Below, piece after piece: positions 16,859-25,264 of a stretch of DNA of 64,000 nucleotides. The position numbers were made by a program, and so were the translations under genes. This stretch comes from Comamonas sp. lk (GTDB lineage Bacteria > Pseudomonadota > Gammaproteobacteria > Burkholderiales > Burkholderiaceae_C). A model generated the notes under the pieces. The model ran no database searches and was not told the origin of the DNA. It was given only the letters and a program-made list of their open reading frames with translations. The first letter of the stretch is position 1. Every line of letters starts with the position of its first letter. The stretch covers positions 1 to 64,000 of the forward strand of contig CAMATX010000002.1 of assembly GCA_945861345.1 (NCBI GenBank). The letters run 5' to 3'.

Positions 16859-17794
16859 TTAGGCGGCAGGGCCGCGCGGCTTGAAGGCGCGGTTGGTCAG
16901 CCAGGTGAGCACGGCTACAAACACAAACAACAGCCAGGACAGGGCGCTGGCGCCACCAAAGTCGTTGAACTCAAAGGCCGTGCGGTACATATACATGGCG
17001 GTGGTCATGCCGGTCTGGTCGGTACCGCCACGCCCGCCAGTCAGAATGAAGGGCTCTTCAAACAACTGCAGGCCACCAATCATGCTGAGCGTGACGCCAA
17101 AGTAAATCATCGGCTGCAAGCTGGGCAGGGTGATGTACCAAAACTGCTGCCAGCGTCCGGCCCCGTCCATCGTGGCGGCCTCGTAAATGTCGCCGGGAAT
17201 GGTTTGCAAAGCCGCCAGGTAAAGCACCGTGTTAAAGCCCACATAACGCCAGAACACCACCAGCGCGATCGCAGGTTTGATGTTCTCGGCCCGGCCCAAC
17301 CAGTCGGTGGGCTCCGCTGGCGTGAGCCAGGCCAAACCAGGCACCCCGTGCAAGGCCTGCAAACTCAGATTGATCAGCCCGTAGTCGGTGGAAAACAGCG
17401 TGCTAAACATCATGGCAATGGCCACGGTGCTGGTGATGTAGGGCAAAAAGTAGGCGCCAATCACGCTGTTGCGGCTGCGCTTGAACGAGGTGTGGATGAA
17501 GTAGGCCAGCGGAATAGCCACCACATGCTGCGGCACGCCCGAGACTACGGCCAGCCATGCGGTGTTTTTGAGCGACTTCCAAAACCATTCGTCGGTCAAG
17601 GCAAACGCAAAATTATCCAGGCCCACAAACTTCATGGCTGACACGCCGGCCGTGGGCTCCCAGCTCTGAAACGCCAGGTAAAAAGAGAAGGCCAGCGGAA
17701 ACAAGCCAAAGACCACGAACAACAGCACAAACGGGCTGAGCAGCACGTAAGGCGCTGCTGCGGGCGAGAGGCGGGGCAGGAATCCGACGCGCAT
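16859..17794 (-). CDS. Sugar ABC transporter permease (MalF type)
   Basis: Predicted 311-residue inner-membrane permease with six or so hydrophobic segments and the EAA loop 'EAATMDGAGRWQQFWYITLPSLQP'. The track begins at a TTG (17818) one base from the end of the binding-protein gene; the ATG at 17794 ('MRVGFLPRLSPAA') is the more conventional start, though neither has a strong ribosome-binding site. It pairs with the MalG-type permease immediately downstream. Confidence 0.92.
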   Translation of the reverse strand: MRVGFLPRLSPAAAPYVLLSPFVLLFVVFGLFPLAFSFYLAFQSWEPTAGVSAMKFVGLDNFAFALTDEWFWKSLKNTAWLAVVSGVPQHVVAIPLAYFIHTSFKRSRNSVIGAYFLPYITSTVAIAMMFSTLFSTDYGLINLSLQALHGVPGLAWLTPAEPTDWLGRAENIKPAIALVVFWRYVGFNTVLYLAALQTIPGDIYEAATMDGAGRWQQFWYITLPSLQPMIYFGVTLSMIGGLQLFEEPFILTGGRGGTDQTGMTTAMYMYRTAFEFNDFGGASALSWLLFVFVAVLTWLTNRAFKPRGPAA

Positions 17795-17819
17795 GAGCAA
17801 GTTATGGGCTGGGGCCAAC

Positions 17820-19085
17820 TTAACGCTTGGCGCGGCGTTCGATCAAGGCTTTGGCATCCGCCAGGGCGGTGCGCACGTCTTTGCCTTGGTCGAGCACTTT
17901 GTCCAGCTCGGTATTGATGATTTCATCAGCGATAGGATCGAGCTTGTGCACATCGACGGCGGTGATCTTGCGCGCCGCATCGCGCCACAATAAGCGCGCT
18001 TTCTGTCCGCCCAGGAAGTCAATAGGCTGCTCGAAAAATGCATTGTTATGCACCTCCAGAAGGGCCGGAAACGCGTCCTGCGCTTTGAAAGCGGCCAGTT
18101 GCAGCTCGGGCGTGAGCGTCATCATCTGGATGAACTCGGCGGCCAAGGCTTTGTTTTTGGCGCCTTTGGGGATGCTGTAAAAACTGCCACCCCATGAACC
18201 ATAGGCTTTCTCGGGCAGCTGGGCGGCGCGCCATTGGCCTTTGGTGTCGGGGGCCAGCCAGGTACTCAAGTGGCCGGCCAGCCAAGCGCCGGACATCTGG
18301 GTGGCGATCGTGCCACGCTTGAATCCCTCGGACCATTCGTTGGACCAGGAGGCGATCTTGCCGTCGAGCTTTTGCTCACGTACTTTTTTGGCCAGCTCAA
18401 AGGCACGCACAAAGCGGGGGGTGTCTACCAAGACTTTGCCGTTTTTGTCCAGATACAAGCCCTCACCGGGCTTGATGTCTGCGCGAATCATGATGTCTTT
18501 GATGTCACGCGCGTGGGCCATCAGGTAGGCGCCGGTAGCGGCCTTGATTTTGATCCCAGACGCCACATAGCTGTCCCAAGACTGGGTCAGGTCTGCCTCG
18601 GTCAGGCCGGCTTTTTTGAGCACGTCGGTGCGGTAGAGCAAAGTTCCCGGCCCAATGTCCGTGGGCATGGCAACCAGTTTGCCGGCACTGGTGGTCCCCT
18701 GGCGGTAGGCAAAAGACACGATGCGCGCCTGCTGCGATTGCAGGTTGTAGGGCGCGGCGCCCAAGTCTTCCAGGCCGCCGCCCTCGGCAAATCGGCCCAC
18801 GTAGCCGTATTCAAGCACCATGACGTCGGGCAAACTGGAGGCCGTGGACAGCGCGGTAGTCATGGCCGTATGGTGGTCGGCAAAGGCCCTGCTGGTTATT
18901 TTGACTTCCACCTCGGGATGCTTTTTCTTGAAGGCGGGGATGGCGGCCTTGGCGATTTCGTCCACTGCTGGGTAAGCGGAAATGGCCAAGACGGTTTGCG
19001 CCTGCGCCCAGGAAGCGGTGCCCGCCAAACTCACCAAGCTCAGCAAGGCTGCTTGAAGCAGTGCGTGCGATTGCAAATTAGCCAT
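17820..19085 (-). CDS. Sugar ABC transporter substrate-binding protein (CUT1)
   Basis: Predicted 421-residue periplasmic protein. The ATG at 19085 has GAGGA six bases upstream and begins a signal peptide ending 'SWAQAQT'. The body is a family 1 sugar-binding fold: 'FKKKHPEVEVKI', 'SSLPDVMVLEYGYVGRF', 'AMPTDIGPGTLLYRTDVLKKAG' and 'QMSGAWLAGHLSTWL'. It heads the operon binding protein-permease-permease-GH1-ATPase. Substrate is inferred to be a beta-gluco-oligosaccharide from the co-encoded GH1. Two LacI-type operators of different kinds and a third palindrome lie upstream. Confidence 0.9.
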   Translation of the reverse strand: MANLQSHALLQAALLSLVSLAGTASWAQAQTVLAISAYPAVDEIAKAAIPAFKKKHPEVEVKITSRAFADHHTAMTTALSTASSLPDVMVLEYGYVGRFAEGGGLEDLGAAPYNLQSQQARIVSFAYRQGTTSAGKLVAMPTDIGPGTLLYRTDVLKKAGLTEADLTQSWDSYVASGIKIKAATGAYLMAHARDIKDIMIRADIKPGEGLYLDKNGKVLVDTPRFVRAFELAKKVREQKLDGKIASWSNEWSEGFKRGTIATQMSGAWLAGHLSTWLAPDTKGQWRAAQLPEKAYGSWGGSFYSIPKGAKNKALAAEFIQMMTLTPELQLAAFKAQDAFPALLEVHNNAFFEQPIDFLGGQKARLLWRDAARKITAVDVHKLDPIADEIINTELDKVLDQGKDVRTALADAKALIERRAKR

Positions 19086-19138
19086 AACTGTCCTCATTGA
19101 TGAAGCCGCGCTGCACAAGAAGCCTTGGAGGCATGGTT

Positions 19139-19152
19139 TGAAAGCGCTTTCA
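19139..19152. promoter_or_regulatory. LacI-type operator before the ABC/GH1 operon
   Basis: Perfect palindrome TGAAAGCGCTTTCA 54 bp upstream of the binding-protein ATG. Confidence 0.82.
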
Positions 19153-19183
19153 TTGATTGTACGAAGTGAAGCAAGTGCGCTGG

Positions 19184-19200
19184 CTAAGGGGAATCCCTAG
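19184..19200. promoter_or_regulatory. 17-base near-palindrome, candidate activator site
   Basis: CTAAGGGGAATCCCTAG, 31 bp beyond the operator relative to the gene; a near copy of the palindrome at 10295-10311. Confidence 0.55.
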
Positions 19201-19305
19201 TATGTTTTCCAGCAAACGTATCTGCGTTTGTAATGCCTGAAGCACCCGGCCCAGGACCTGCGCTCTCCTGGTGTCGGAAACCAAAACTTGATTCGGTTAT
19301 TTTAC

Positions 19306-19319
19306 TGGAATCGATTCCA
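19306..19319. promoter_or_regulatory. Second-type LacI operator
   Basis: Perfect palindrome TGGAATCGATTCCA between the LacI gene stop (19367) and the binding-protein gene. The half-site differs from the TGAAAGC family and matches sites upstream of the TonB receptor and GH1 copy 2. Confidence 0.7.
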
Positions 19320-19366
19320 TTTAGTGGTGTTTTGGGTTTTGGCGGGGCGCTCCCGTCATTGGCCGC

Positions 19367-20413
19367 TCAGGCGCGCAGGGTTAGACTTTGCGCGGCTTCC
19401 TCGCTCACGGGCGCATTTGCCACCGAAGCACGCCAGGTCACGCTAATGGGGAACTCCCGCAGTACCTCGTGGTGTGCGCCATAACATTGGTTGAGAAGCC
19501 ATCGCACGGCTGACCGAGTAACAGCGGGCCACGGAATATGCACGGACGTGAGTTGCGGCGCCGAATACTTGGCGCTGTGGGTATCGTCATAGCCCAATAC
19601 GGAAATCGCCCCGGGTACGGAAATGCCCACGCTTTGCAGATAGGCCAGGGCGCCTACTGCGGTTTCATCGTTGGCGCAAAAAAGTGCTGTGAATTCATGT
19701 CCTGAAGCGACCAGGGACCGTGCGCAATCCCAGCCGCCTTCTGGTGAAAAGTCACTCTCCCGGGTGGCCACTTGGCGCGGATCCACGCCATGCAGCGCCA
19801 GTTCTTGCATGAAGGCGTCGACACGGGCGACGTTGTCAGGCGATGTCGCTGGGCCAGTGATAACGGCATATTTTCGGTGTCCGAACTTCAACAAGGACTG
19901 GGCCGCCAGGGCGCCTCCAAGCCGGTGATCGGGGGTAAAGCATTGCTCCTCCAGGCCGGCAAAATCAAAGTTGAGGACCGCCAGTTTGCTGCGCGTCTCC
20001 CCCAAGGCAGCGATGTCCTCGTCGCGCAGAGCGTCCGTCATGATCAATAGCCCGTCGCAGTCGCGCTCAATCAGAAAACCAATGCCTTCCATAGCCTGTC
20101 GGCGCGCATCGCCATCGCCACAGCCAAAGGCAACCACCATATGCAAGCCCGAGGCGCGCAGTTGTGCATCAATGGCGCTCAAAATCGGGGTGTAAAAAGT
20201 GCCTTCGAGCAAAGGTATGTAGACGCCAATCATTTGCGATACACCCGACAAGAGCGAGCGCGCAACATGCGAGGGTCTAAAGTTCAAGGTTTCAATGGCC
20301 TGCCTGACGCGCTCTGCCGTCGCGGGGGCGACGGAGCCCTTGCCACTGACCACACGCGATGCAGTTCCTACGCCAACGCCGGCCAAACTCGCTACGTCTT
20401 TGATCGTGGCCAT
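19367..20413 (-). CDS. LacI-family transcriptional regulator 1
   Basis: Predicted 348-residue repressor: N-terminal helix-turn-helix 'TIKDVASLAGVGVGTASRVV', hinge helix 'PSHVARSLLSG', and a periplasmic-binding-like effector domain ('QMIGVYIPLL', 'DGLLIMTDAL', 'ALFCANDETAVGAL', 'LGYDD'). It presumably senses a glucan-derived sugar. It is encoded between the halogenase gene and the ABC operon, on the same strand. The TGGAATCGATTCCA-type sites nearby are its likely targets, because the TGAAAGC type also occurs at the promoter of the other LacI gene (inference). Confidence 0.92.
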   Translation of the reverse strand: MATIKDVASLAGVGVGTASRVVSGKGSVAPATAERVRQAIETLNFRPSHVARSLLSGVSQMIGVYIPLLEGTFYTPILSAIDAQLRASGLHMVVAFGCGDGDARRQAMEGIGFLIERDCDGLLIMTDALRDEDIAALGETRSKLAVLNFDFAGLEEQCFTPDHRLGGALAAQSLLKFGHRKYAVITGPATSPDNVARVDAFMQELALHGVDPRQVATRESDFSPEGGWDCARSLVASGHEFTALFCANDETAVGALAYLQSVGISVPGAISVLGYDDTHSAKYSAPQLTSVHIPWPAVTRSAVRWLLNQCYGAHHEVLREFPISVTWRASVANAPVSEEAAQSLTLRA

Positions 20414-20511
20414 GTCATATCTTTACGGTGGAAATTCTCGAACCAATTGCGCACGAGCGCGCGGGGTACGCGCCTTCAATAATATGCTCAGTAGATATTA
20501 ACAAAGAATCG

Positions 20512-22020
20512 CTAGGATGAGGCCGCGCAATGTTGCGCAATATAGTGTTCATGGGTTGGCATAACGTCAACGCATTTTTGAACCACTGACTCAATATCGT
20601 CCAGGTATGTTTTGATTTCTGCCAGGGGACGCAAGTCGACCAAGGGGTTATACCCTCGGGCATGTATACCCTGTCCATGCATAACCTGCACCCAACTGAC
20701 ATCACCAAATAACTCATTATTGTCTCTAAATATTCGCCCATTGCTGGCAAAAAGATCTATCTTGTGCTGCAAGGTGGCTGGTATTTCCATGGTACGGCAG
20801 TGGTTCCAAAATTCAGAGTCTGTGCGCTGCGTGGCCTTGTAATGCAAGATGATGAAATCGCGAATGCGCTCATATTCAATTTGTGTTTGCGTGTTGTACT
20901 CTTCAATATTGGCCTGCGCAAAATCCATCGCAGGAAACATGCGAATGATGCGCATAATGGCCGTCTGCACCAAGTGGATATTGGTTGACTCGATGGGTTC
21001 AAAAAATCCGCTTGCGAGCCCTACAGCAACACAGTTTTTATACCAAGTCTCTTTGCGCCTGCCCGGGGTAAAGGGTATATGCCGCGGTTCAGCCAGTTGC
21101 TTTGCATCTAGGTTGTTGAGTAACAGGGTGGTTGCCTCATCCTGACCCATAAAGCGGCTGGAATAGACATGGCCATTACCGATGCGATGCTGCAAAGGTA
21201 TACGCCATTGCCAGCCTGCGCTATGGGCTGTGGCCCGGGTATAGGGCACCAGCGGCGTGACCGATTCGCAAGGCACGGCTACCGCGCGGTCGCACGGCAG
21301 CCAGTGCGACCAGTCTTCGTAGTCTCGGCCCAGGGCCTGCCCAATCAACAGCGCGCGCATACCCGAGCAATCAACAAAGAAATCTCCGCTGACTGACTGA
21401 CCGTTGGCCATTGCGACCGATTCGACGAATCCGTCTTGTTCTCGCAGTGCGGTCTGCACTATTCGGCCTTCAAGGCGGATCACACCTCTTTCTTGGGCGT
21501 ACCGGCGTAAATATTGCGCATAGAGACCGGCGTCAAAGTGGAACGCATTATTGATATCCCCCAGAGGCGAGCCTTCCATTTCTGGCTTGCTGCTCAGAAA
21601 TTTTGATTTCCGAGGCGCAAAAGTATTGATAGAGTAATTTTCGAGACCACTAGCCTGGCCTGCTTGGTGCATTTTGAGCCAATACTGGTAGCAGGGTAAG
21701 GGTCCGAGATCGCGTCCGATCTTGCCAAACCCATGAATATAGGAATCACCCCGTTGACCCCAGTTCACAAACTCGATGCCGAGTTTGTAAGTGCCTTGCG
21801 TCGCGCGCAAAAATTCATTTTCATCAATGCCCAATGCCGCATTGAAATCTTTAATGAGGGGAATGGTCGCTTCGCCTACACCTATGGTTGCGATTTCATC
21901 AGACTCAATCAGGCAAATACTGTAATTTCGCCCCAACAAACTGGCAAATGCTGCCGCAGTCATCCAGCCAGCGGTTCCCCCACCCACAATGACAATGCTT
22001 TGAATTCTTTTTTCGTTCAT
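20512..22020 (-). CDS. Flavin-dependent tryptophan-halogenase-family protein
   Basis: Predicted 502-residue flavoprotein. The ATG at 22020 has AAGGGA eight bases upstream; the 53-residue longer track frame is rejected. It shows the FAD motif 'IVGGGTAGW' (residues 11-19), Lys79 in 'GTYKLGIEFVNW', the family motif WxWxIP as 'WQWRIP' (residues 270-275), and the glutamate of 'EPIEST' (Glu344). Lys79 and Glu344 correspond to the catalytic pair of PrnA/RebH-type halogenases, so the enzyme looks intact. It follows the TonB receptor gene after a terminator. Such proteins recur beside TonB receptors in sugar loci of other proteobacteria; substrate unknown. No flavin reductase partner is encoded in the window. 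Confidence 0.9.
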   Translation of the reverse strand: MNEKRIQSIVIVGGGTAGWMTAAAFASLLGRNYSICLIESDEIATIGVGEATIPLIKDFNAALGIDENEFLRATQGTYKLGIEFVNWGQRGDSYIHGFGKIGRDLGPLPCYQYWLKMHQAGQASGLENYSINTFAPRKSKFLSSKPEMEGSPLGDINNAFHFDAGLYAQYLRRYAQERGVIRLEGRIVQTALREQDGFVESVAMANGQSVSGDFFVDCSGMRALLIGQALGRDYEDWSHWLPCDRAVAVPCESVTPLVPYTRATAHSAGWQWRIPLQHRIGNGHVYSSRFMGQDEATTLLLNNLDAKQLAEPRHIPFTPGRRKETWYKNCVAVGLASGFFEPIESTNIHLVQTAIMRIIRMFPAMDFAQANIEEYNTQTQIEYERIRDFIILHYKATQRTDSEFWNHCRTMEIPATLQHKIDLFASNGRIFRDNNELFGDVSWVQVMHGQGIHARGYNPLVDLRPLAEIKTYLDDIESVVQKCVDVMPTHEHYIAQHCAASS

Positions 22021-22071
22021 GGCGTGTTCCCTTCGGTGGTATGAGAGTCCAATTCCTATTGCCGTTAATGG

Positions 22072-22103
22072 AAAAAAGCCCCGCTGAACCGTGCCAGCAG
22101 GGC
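22072..22103 (-). terminator. Terminator between TonB receptor and halogenase genes
   Basis: On the minus strand GCCCTGCTG and CAGCGGGGC pair (one mismatch) around an 8-base loop and are followed by TTTTTT. It sits 19 bases after the TonB receptor stop and 52 bases before the halogenase ATG. Confidence 0.8.
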
Positions 22104-22121
22104 CCTCGATGGTGATGCCGC

Positions 22122-24938
22122 TTAGAACTTGTAGCTTGCGCCCAACAGCACCGAGCGTCCAAACGTTTCGGTTTTCCACGGCAGCAGTCCGGCAGAGCTA
22201 CCGCCGACCTCGGGTCCTCGGGTCTGCACGGCCGGGGCATCCGTCAGGTTATTCACTTGTAAAAGTAGGGACAAACCTTTGTAAGCACCGCCATTAAAGG
22301 CATAGCCAATTTGCAGGTCTACCTGAGTTTCCGCATCAATCTGTGTGTTGAAGTCTGTTCCGAGAAGAACGCTGCGCGTTGACGCGGTAAACGGCGAGCG
22401 ATAGCGCTGGCTGATGCGCGAAGTGAATCCCTGGTCTTCGTAGTAGAAGGTCAGGTTATTGACGATACCTGAAAATCCATCGAGGTAAATTGCGTTTCCG
22501 TTCTTGTCGTTAGGCAGGCTATTGCGCGTTGCCGACTCGCTTACGATGACGCCGAAACCTTTGAGCGCCGGGCTCAGCAGCGCACCTTCCAAGGATGCGC
22601 TCAACTCCAGACCCCACACCTGACCACCCTGCCCGTTGGCCTGCGTGGTCACCGTGCCCAGATTCGGGTTGCAGCCGGTATTGCCGGGTCCGCATCCTGG
22701 CGTCAGATTCGAATAGTTCTTGAACATCGAGAAATCGCGCACCGTGTCTTGGCTGTAAATAAAGCTGTCGAGCTTTTTATAAAACGCCGCACCGGCCACA
22801 TAACTGCTCTTGCCAAAGTATTTTTCCAGCGAAAAATCCAGAGATTGGGCGCGCCAGGGCTGAAGGTCTGGCTTGCCGCCAGCGCCAGCAGACCATTGAC
22901 CAATAGCGCTACCAGGCGCCACAGCCTTGAGCTTGGGCTGATCCGCGCCGGCACGCATGTCATCCATACGGGGTCGGGCCATGGATTTTGCCAAGCCAAA
23001 GCGCGCTAGCAGTTCGGGGTTCAGGTTGAACACCAAATTAAGGCTTGGCAAGACGTCGTCGTACTGCGCACTGCCGCTGACAGCAACAAGCGATCCCGAG
23101 CCAGGCGCACCCGGCGTGGCGCCGTCATTCCACTGCATGCCGGTAGAACTTTGCTGGGTGTGCACCGTCTGCACGCCCACATTACCGCGCACGGGAACTG
23201 CGCCCCACGAGGTATCGACATTTAACTTGGCAAATGCGGTGGTGACCTTTTCATGTACGCCAAAGGTGTTGGACAGTGCAGCCCATGGATCTTTGGCTGT
23301 AGCGGCGTATAGATTCATCATGCTAGGAATGTCCCAAGACACGGTGTTTATGTTGACGCCGCCGACATTGATGCTGACGGGTCCACGCAAAGCGCCAGCG
23401 GGTATAGCCACATTGCTGCTCGCCAGTGACAAGCTGTAAGCATTGGACTGGACATCTTTGTCACGCTGGGCATAGTTCAGGCCCGCTTCCAAGCCGCTAA
23501 AGATCCCGCCTTCCAATTCCCGCTTGGCTGAGAGCCGAAGTGTCTTGATGTCATCTTGGTACGACGGTGTGCGCATTTCCGACCAGTTGGGGTCGTTGGT
23601 CAATTGCACGTTGCTGGCGCTGGTCAGATTCTCAGTGGTTGTCCAGGCCTGATTGCCTGAGCTCCCCAGCCCCGAGAAGCTCATGGTTCCGCCAGCCTGG
23701 CCTTTGGCGAGGGATTGGATATAGGTTTCGGTGCGGTTGGCATGGGACAGGCCCAAGTCCGTAAGGGCAGTCCATTTGTCGCCCAGTTTGATCTCATTTT
23801 TCCAGCCCAGAGAGCTGATGTCATCACTGCGATGCCAATTCTTTTCATACACCAGGTTGCGCCCGCCCGCGACAGTGCCGCTGTCGACGACCGTATTGCC
23901 CTTGACGTTGCTGGTACCCACATTGCTGAACTGTGCGCCGCCACTCCACAGACCGATATCTCCGGCCCAAAAGTTGGATACCCGGTCCTGATTGAACTTG
24001 GAGTAGTACAGGTCCACCACGCTGTGGACATCTTTGTTTGGTTTGAGCTCTAGCACCGCCATAAGGCCGTCACGTACTTGCTTGCTCGATGTCACGCTCG
24101 CTTCCGTACCTTGTGCAAACAGCGCATTGACCCCGCCCTGGCCCGTCCCAGGCACACCCTTGGCGCCGGCCCACCATGCGCCGACGTAGTCGCCATATTT
24201 CCACGATTCGTATTTTTTAGACTGGCCGGGGGAGTCCAGGTGGGCAAAACCCAGTGCCAGGCCGACGGTATTGTCTGCAAACTGGTTGATATAGGACGCG
24301 CTGATGCGGTTACCCATGTTGGCGCCACCTTGCGGCGAGACTTGCCCCAGCGAGTTTTGTTCGCCACGCAGGCTGACCGACACCTGGCGGCCGCGCGTAT
24401 CGAGCGGCATCACCGGACGAATGTCTACGGTGCCGGACAAGCCTTGGCCTACCAAGGCAGCGTCGGGGGTCTTGTAGACCAGTACCTGGTTGATAAGCTC
24501 TGATGGAAATTGATCGTACTCGGCTGCCCGACCGTCACCCGAACTGACCACCTCGCGGCCATTGAGGACGGCACCGGCATAGTCGGGCCCCAGTCCACGG
24601 ATAGAAATCGCCGATGCCCGACCATCAACACGCTGGGCCGCCAAGCCGGGCAGGCGGGCGATCGAGTCCGCGATACTCGCGTCGGGCAGTTTGCCGATAT
24701 CTTCAGCAGATATGGCCTCCACAATCGAGTCGGCGTTACGCTTGAGCGCAATGGCGCTTTCGATACCGGCGCGAATGCCGGTAACTGTCACTGCGCCAAG
24801 ACTGATCGGGCTTTGCTGCGCGTAGGCCGCGCCGGCAGTCAACACTGCCATCGCGCATGCCAGCGCGACCGGCTTGGCTTTGAACGCGGCCGTGCTTTTG
24901 CTCAAATTGCGCGCGCTCGGGGTGCTTAATCGGGTCAT
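22122..24938 (-). CDS. TonB-dependent receptor for glucan oligosaccharides
   Basis: Predicted 938-residue outer-membrane active transporter. The ATG at 24938 has AAGGAG eight bases upstream and starts a signal peptide ending 'AAYAQQ'. The plug domain is of the type common in proteobacterial sugar receptors: 'SIVEAISAEDIGKLPDASIADSIARLPG', 'SIRGLGPDY', 'NGREVVSSGDGR'. A long beta-barrel follows and ends in 'GASYKF' with a terminal aromatic. No N-terminal sigma-regulator extension is present. Upstream lie two tandem TGGGAACGATTCCA-like operators. Specificity for beta-glucans is inferred from its neighbours only. Confidence 0.93.
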   Translation of the reverse strand: MTRLSTPSARNLSKSTAAFKAKPVALACAMAVLTAGAAYAQQSPISLGAVTVTGIRAGIESAIALKRNADSIVEAISAEDIGKLPDASIADSIARLPGLAAQRVDGRASAISIRGLGPDYAGAVLNGREVVSSGDGRAAEYDQFPSELINQVLVYKTPDAALVGQGLSGTVDIRPVMPLDTRGRQVSVSLRGEQNSLGQVSPQGGANMGNRISASYINQFADNTVGLALGFAHLDSPGQSKKYESWKYGDYVGAWWAGAKGVPGTGQGGVNALFAQGTEASVTSSKQVRDGLMAVLELKPNKDVHSVVDLYYSKFNQDRVSNFWAGDIGLWSGGAQFSNVGTSNVKGNTVVDSGTVAGGRNLVYEKNWHRSDDISSLGWKNEIKLGDKWTALTDLGLSHANRTETYIQSLAKGQAGGTMSFSGLGSSGNQAWTTTENLTSASNVQLTNDPNWSEMRTPSYQDDIKTLRLSAKRELEGGIFSGLEAGLNYAQRDKDVQSNAYSLSLASSNVAIPAGALRGPVSINVGGVNINTVSWDIPSMMNLYAATAKDPWAALSNTFGVHEKVTTAFAKLNVDTSWGAVPVRGNVGVQTVHTQQSSTGMQWNDGATPGAPGSGSLVAVSGSAQYDDVLPSLNLVFNLNPELLARFGLAKSMARPRMDDMRAGADQPKLKAVAPGSAIGQWSAGAGGKPDLQPWRAQSLDFSLEKYFGKSSYVAGAAFYKKLDSFIYSQDTVRDFSMFKNYSNLTPGCGPGNTGCNPNLGTVTTQANGQGGQVWGLELSASLEGALLSPALKGFGVIVSESATRNSLPNDKNGNAIYLDGFSGIVNNLTFYYEDQGFTSRISQRYRSPFTASTRSVLLGTDFNTQIDAETQVDLQIGYAFNGGAYKGLSLLLQVNNLTDAPAVQTRGPEVGGSSAGLLPWKTETFGRSVLLGASYKF

Positions 24939-25264
24939 TGCCGTACTCCTTGGTCTGGAAAAATCGAACATTGGTTGCAAAAAAACGTACCTATCACGTG
25001 AAAAGGGAAACGATTCCAAATTAATGGGAACGATTCCAATCAATCCAATGTAACTGGCTATTTTCTAATTGTTATTAGGGAATTCCCGCATTTTTCAAGG
25101 ATTTTTGTTCTCTTTATGCACTAATTTGGGGTTTAAAGCCACTAATTTCTGTTTTTCCCGGATTGGAACCACCCTGTCAAACAAAGGGTTGTTACCGATT
25201 GTGGGATTGCGCTTGAGGCTTACAATTGGAATGCTTTCCATTATCGCGAAACCCCATTTTGAAC
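24939..25264. promoter_or_regulatory. Divergent control region, TonB receptor / GH1 copy 2
   Basis: 326 bases without a gene. On the receptor side are two tandem palindromes, GGGAAACGATTCCA (25005-25018) and TGGGAACGATTCCA (25025-25038). About 50 bp further is TTAGGGAATTCCC (25075-25087), related to the candidate activator palindrome. On the GH1 side TGGAATGCTTTCCA (25227-25240) lies 24 bp before the ATG. The AT-rich middle (25085-25220) shows no coding frame of note. Confidence 0.7.

Noticed and set aside
25226-25264. TTG start giving GH1 copy 2 a longer N-terminus
   Set aside because: The TTG lies inside the palindrome TGGAATGCTTTCCA, and the extra residues are not part of the GH1 family.
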